A DNA stretch of 6,931 nucleotides from Enteractinococcus sp. (GTDB lineage: Bacteria; Actinomycetota; Actinomycetes; Actinomycetales; Micrococcaceae): positions 1 to 6,931 of the forward strand of contig JAJUIX010000067.1 of the NCBI GenBank assembly GCA_029267455.1, in the 5' to 3' direction. How positions within the stretch are numbered: the stretch's first letter is position 1; each line of letters opens with the position of its first letter. The position numbers and the translations under genes are program-made. Of the stretch, positions 6,104-6,931 are shown piece by piece. The notes under the pieces are model-generated. The model made no database searches. It saw only the letters and a list, made by a program, of their open reading frames with translations, and was not told where the DNA came from.

Positions 6104-6613
6104 TTATTTGGTCAGTGCACGGTCGGTCATGGATTTGCCGCCGCGGGCAACAGCGATGGTGCCGGAACGCACAAGCTCGCGAATGCCAAAGGGTTCGAGC
6201 ACCTCCAGTAGAGCTTCCAGTTTCTGTGCTGAACCGGTTGCTTCTACGGTCACGGCGTCGGTTGAGACATCGACGACGTTGGCGCGGAACAGTTCGACAG
6301 CTTGGACTACCGATGCGCGGGTGGATGCATCGGAGCGGACCTTGACCAGGATGTGGTCGCGCTGCGAGGACTGTTCTGGGTTGAGTTCAACGATTTTGAT
6401 AACGTTGACCAGTTTATTGAGTTGTTTGGTGACCTGCTCGAGTGCGTCGCCTTCTGCTTCGACGACCACGGTCATCCGGGAGAGGCCCTCGACTTCGGAG
6501 GGTCCAACGGTCAGAGATTCGATGTTGAATGCACGGCGCGCAAACAGCCCGGAGACCCGGGAGAGGACACCTGGGACGTCTTGGACTAATACCGAAAGAG
6601 TATGGCGTTGCAT
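6104..6613 (-). CDS. ilvN: Acetohydroxyacid (acetolactate) synthase small, regulatory subunit
   Basis: A 169-residue regulatory subunit of acetohydroxyacid synthase, the usual length for the actinobacterial form. The N-terminal ACT domain (about 4-80) shows DVPGVLSRVSGLFARRAFNIESLTVG (12-37), the valine-binding and interface region by family knowledge. The C-terminal domain (about 85-160) ends in LEPFGIRELVRSGTIAVARG (138-157). It activates the large subunit and confers feedback inhibition by branched-chain amino acids. The ATG at 6613 directly follows the ilvB stop codon (TAAATG, no spacer). Its ribosome binding site AGGAGG is made by the last sense codons of ilvB, so the two subunits are almost certainly translated in a coupled way. 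ilvC follows 33 bp downstream. The symbol ilvN is used by position; ilvH is the alternative name for this family. Confidence 0.97.
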   Translation of the reverse strand: MQRHTLSVLVQDVPGVLSRVSGLFARRAFNIESLTVGPSEVEGLSRMTVVVEAEGDALEQVTKQLNKLVNVIKIVELNPEQSSQRDHILVKVRSDASTRASVVQAVELFRANVVDVSTDAVTVEATGSAQKLEALLEVLEPFGIRELVRSGTIAVARGGKSMTDRALTK

Positions 6614-6931
6614 TTAGGCCTCCTCGTCCCATTCCGGGGTCATATCCCGGGCTACTTGAATCTGGTCGTTCGAGACACCGGCGGGCACCATCGGCCACAC
6701 CATTGAGTCCGCCGAGACAACGAAGTCGATCACGACCGGGCGGTCGTTGATTTCCATGGCCTTTTCAATGGCTGGTGCGATGTCTTCTTCTTTTTCAACT
6801 CGAATGCCGACGGCTCCGTAGGCTTCGGCGAGTTTGACGAAGTCGGGCACGCGCATCGTGTCGGCGCCGGTGTTCAGGTCCGTGTTGGAGTAGCGCGAGT
6901 CGTAAAACAGGGTTTGCCACTGCCGAACCAT
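6614..6931 (-). CDS. ilvB: Acetolactate synthase large, catalytic subunit, C-terminal part
   Basis: The last 105 residues of the thiamine-diphosphate enzyme that condenses two pyruvates, or pyruvate and 2-ketobutyrate, as the first committed step of branched-chain amino-acid synthesis. The gene runs off the right edge; the methionine at the edge is internal, not a start. The visible part begins with [19 protein letters not shown], the conserved segment just after the cofactor-binding region, whose Trp lines the herbicide/substrate channel in this family. It then has [15 protein letters not shown] (31-45), RPVVIDFVV (64-72) and the capping end [13 protein letters not shown] (79-91). The full protein would be about 600 residues or more. 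The final GAGGAGGCC codons double as the Shine-Dalgarno sequence for ilvN. The operon promoter and any attenuator lie outside the window. Confidence 0.97.
   Translation of the reverse strand: MVRQWQTLFYDSRYSNTDLNTGADTMRVPDFVKLAEAYGAVGIRVEKEEDIAPAIEKAMEINDRPVVIDFVVSADSMVWPMVPAGVSNDQIQVARDMTPEWDEEA

Noticed and set aside
6104..6617. Long plus-strand open frames opposite ilvN (for example 6090-6617)
   Set aside because: They are antisense shadows of ilvN with arginine/serine/threonine-rich, low-information translations and no ribosome binding site.

Overview
The window looks like chromosomal DNA of a moderately GC-rich actinobacterium, probably Micrococcales (Micrococcaceae-like). The basis is the ilvB-ilvN-ilvC gene order, the class I IlvC and IlvN sequences, a WYL regulator beside a DrrAB-type exporter, and a DUF4870 protein with an N-terminal leucine-rich-variant segment. 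This is a judgement from family resemblance; no search was run.

Layout. Positions 1-218 hold the 3' end of a dihydrofolate-reductase/RibD-C family gene. At 328-699 (+) lies a small carboxymuconolactone-decarboxylase-family protein with a TTG start. It converges on a DUF4870 membrane protein gene (775-1395, -), and a long inverted repeat sits between the two. Directly upstream of the DUF4870 gene, on the same strand, is an unlisted 19-codon ORF with a very good ribosome binding site; its stop overlaps the DUF4870 start as ATGA. A strong imperfect hairpin (1504-1547) lies between this pair and the divergent SRPBCC/AHSA1-like gene (1593-2051, +).

The SRPBCC gene converges with a WYL-domain regulator gene (2069-3088, -). 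The regulator is divergent from a two-gene ABC exporter operon (3152-4177 and 4167-4952, +). The 63-bp space between regulator and exporter contains a 23-bp imperfect dyad almost exactly at its centre, flanked symmetrically by two possible -10 boxes. Neither gene has a clear Shine-Dalgarno sequence. This looks like a compact autoregulated exporter module with leaderless or near-leaderless transcripts.

A strong bidirectional hairpin (4990-5022) separates the exporter operon from the branched-chain amino-acid genes. These lie on the minus strand in the order ilvB (3' part, 6614 to the window end), ilvN and ilvC. ilvB stop and ilvN start abut as TAAATG, and ilvC follows ilvN after 33 bp. Together they encode acetohydroxyacid synthase (large and regulatory subunits) and ketol-acid reductoisomerase, the first two steps of valine, leucine and isoleucine synthesis.

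Most of the window is ordinary. The points worth a second look are the coupled 19-codon ORF, the 1504-1547 hairpin and the regulator/exporter control region. I saw no tRNA, rRNA, CRISPR array, insertion sequence or phage gene.
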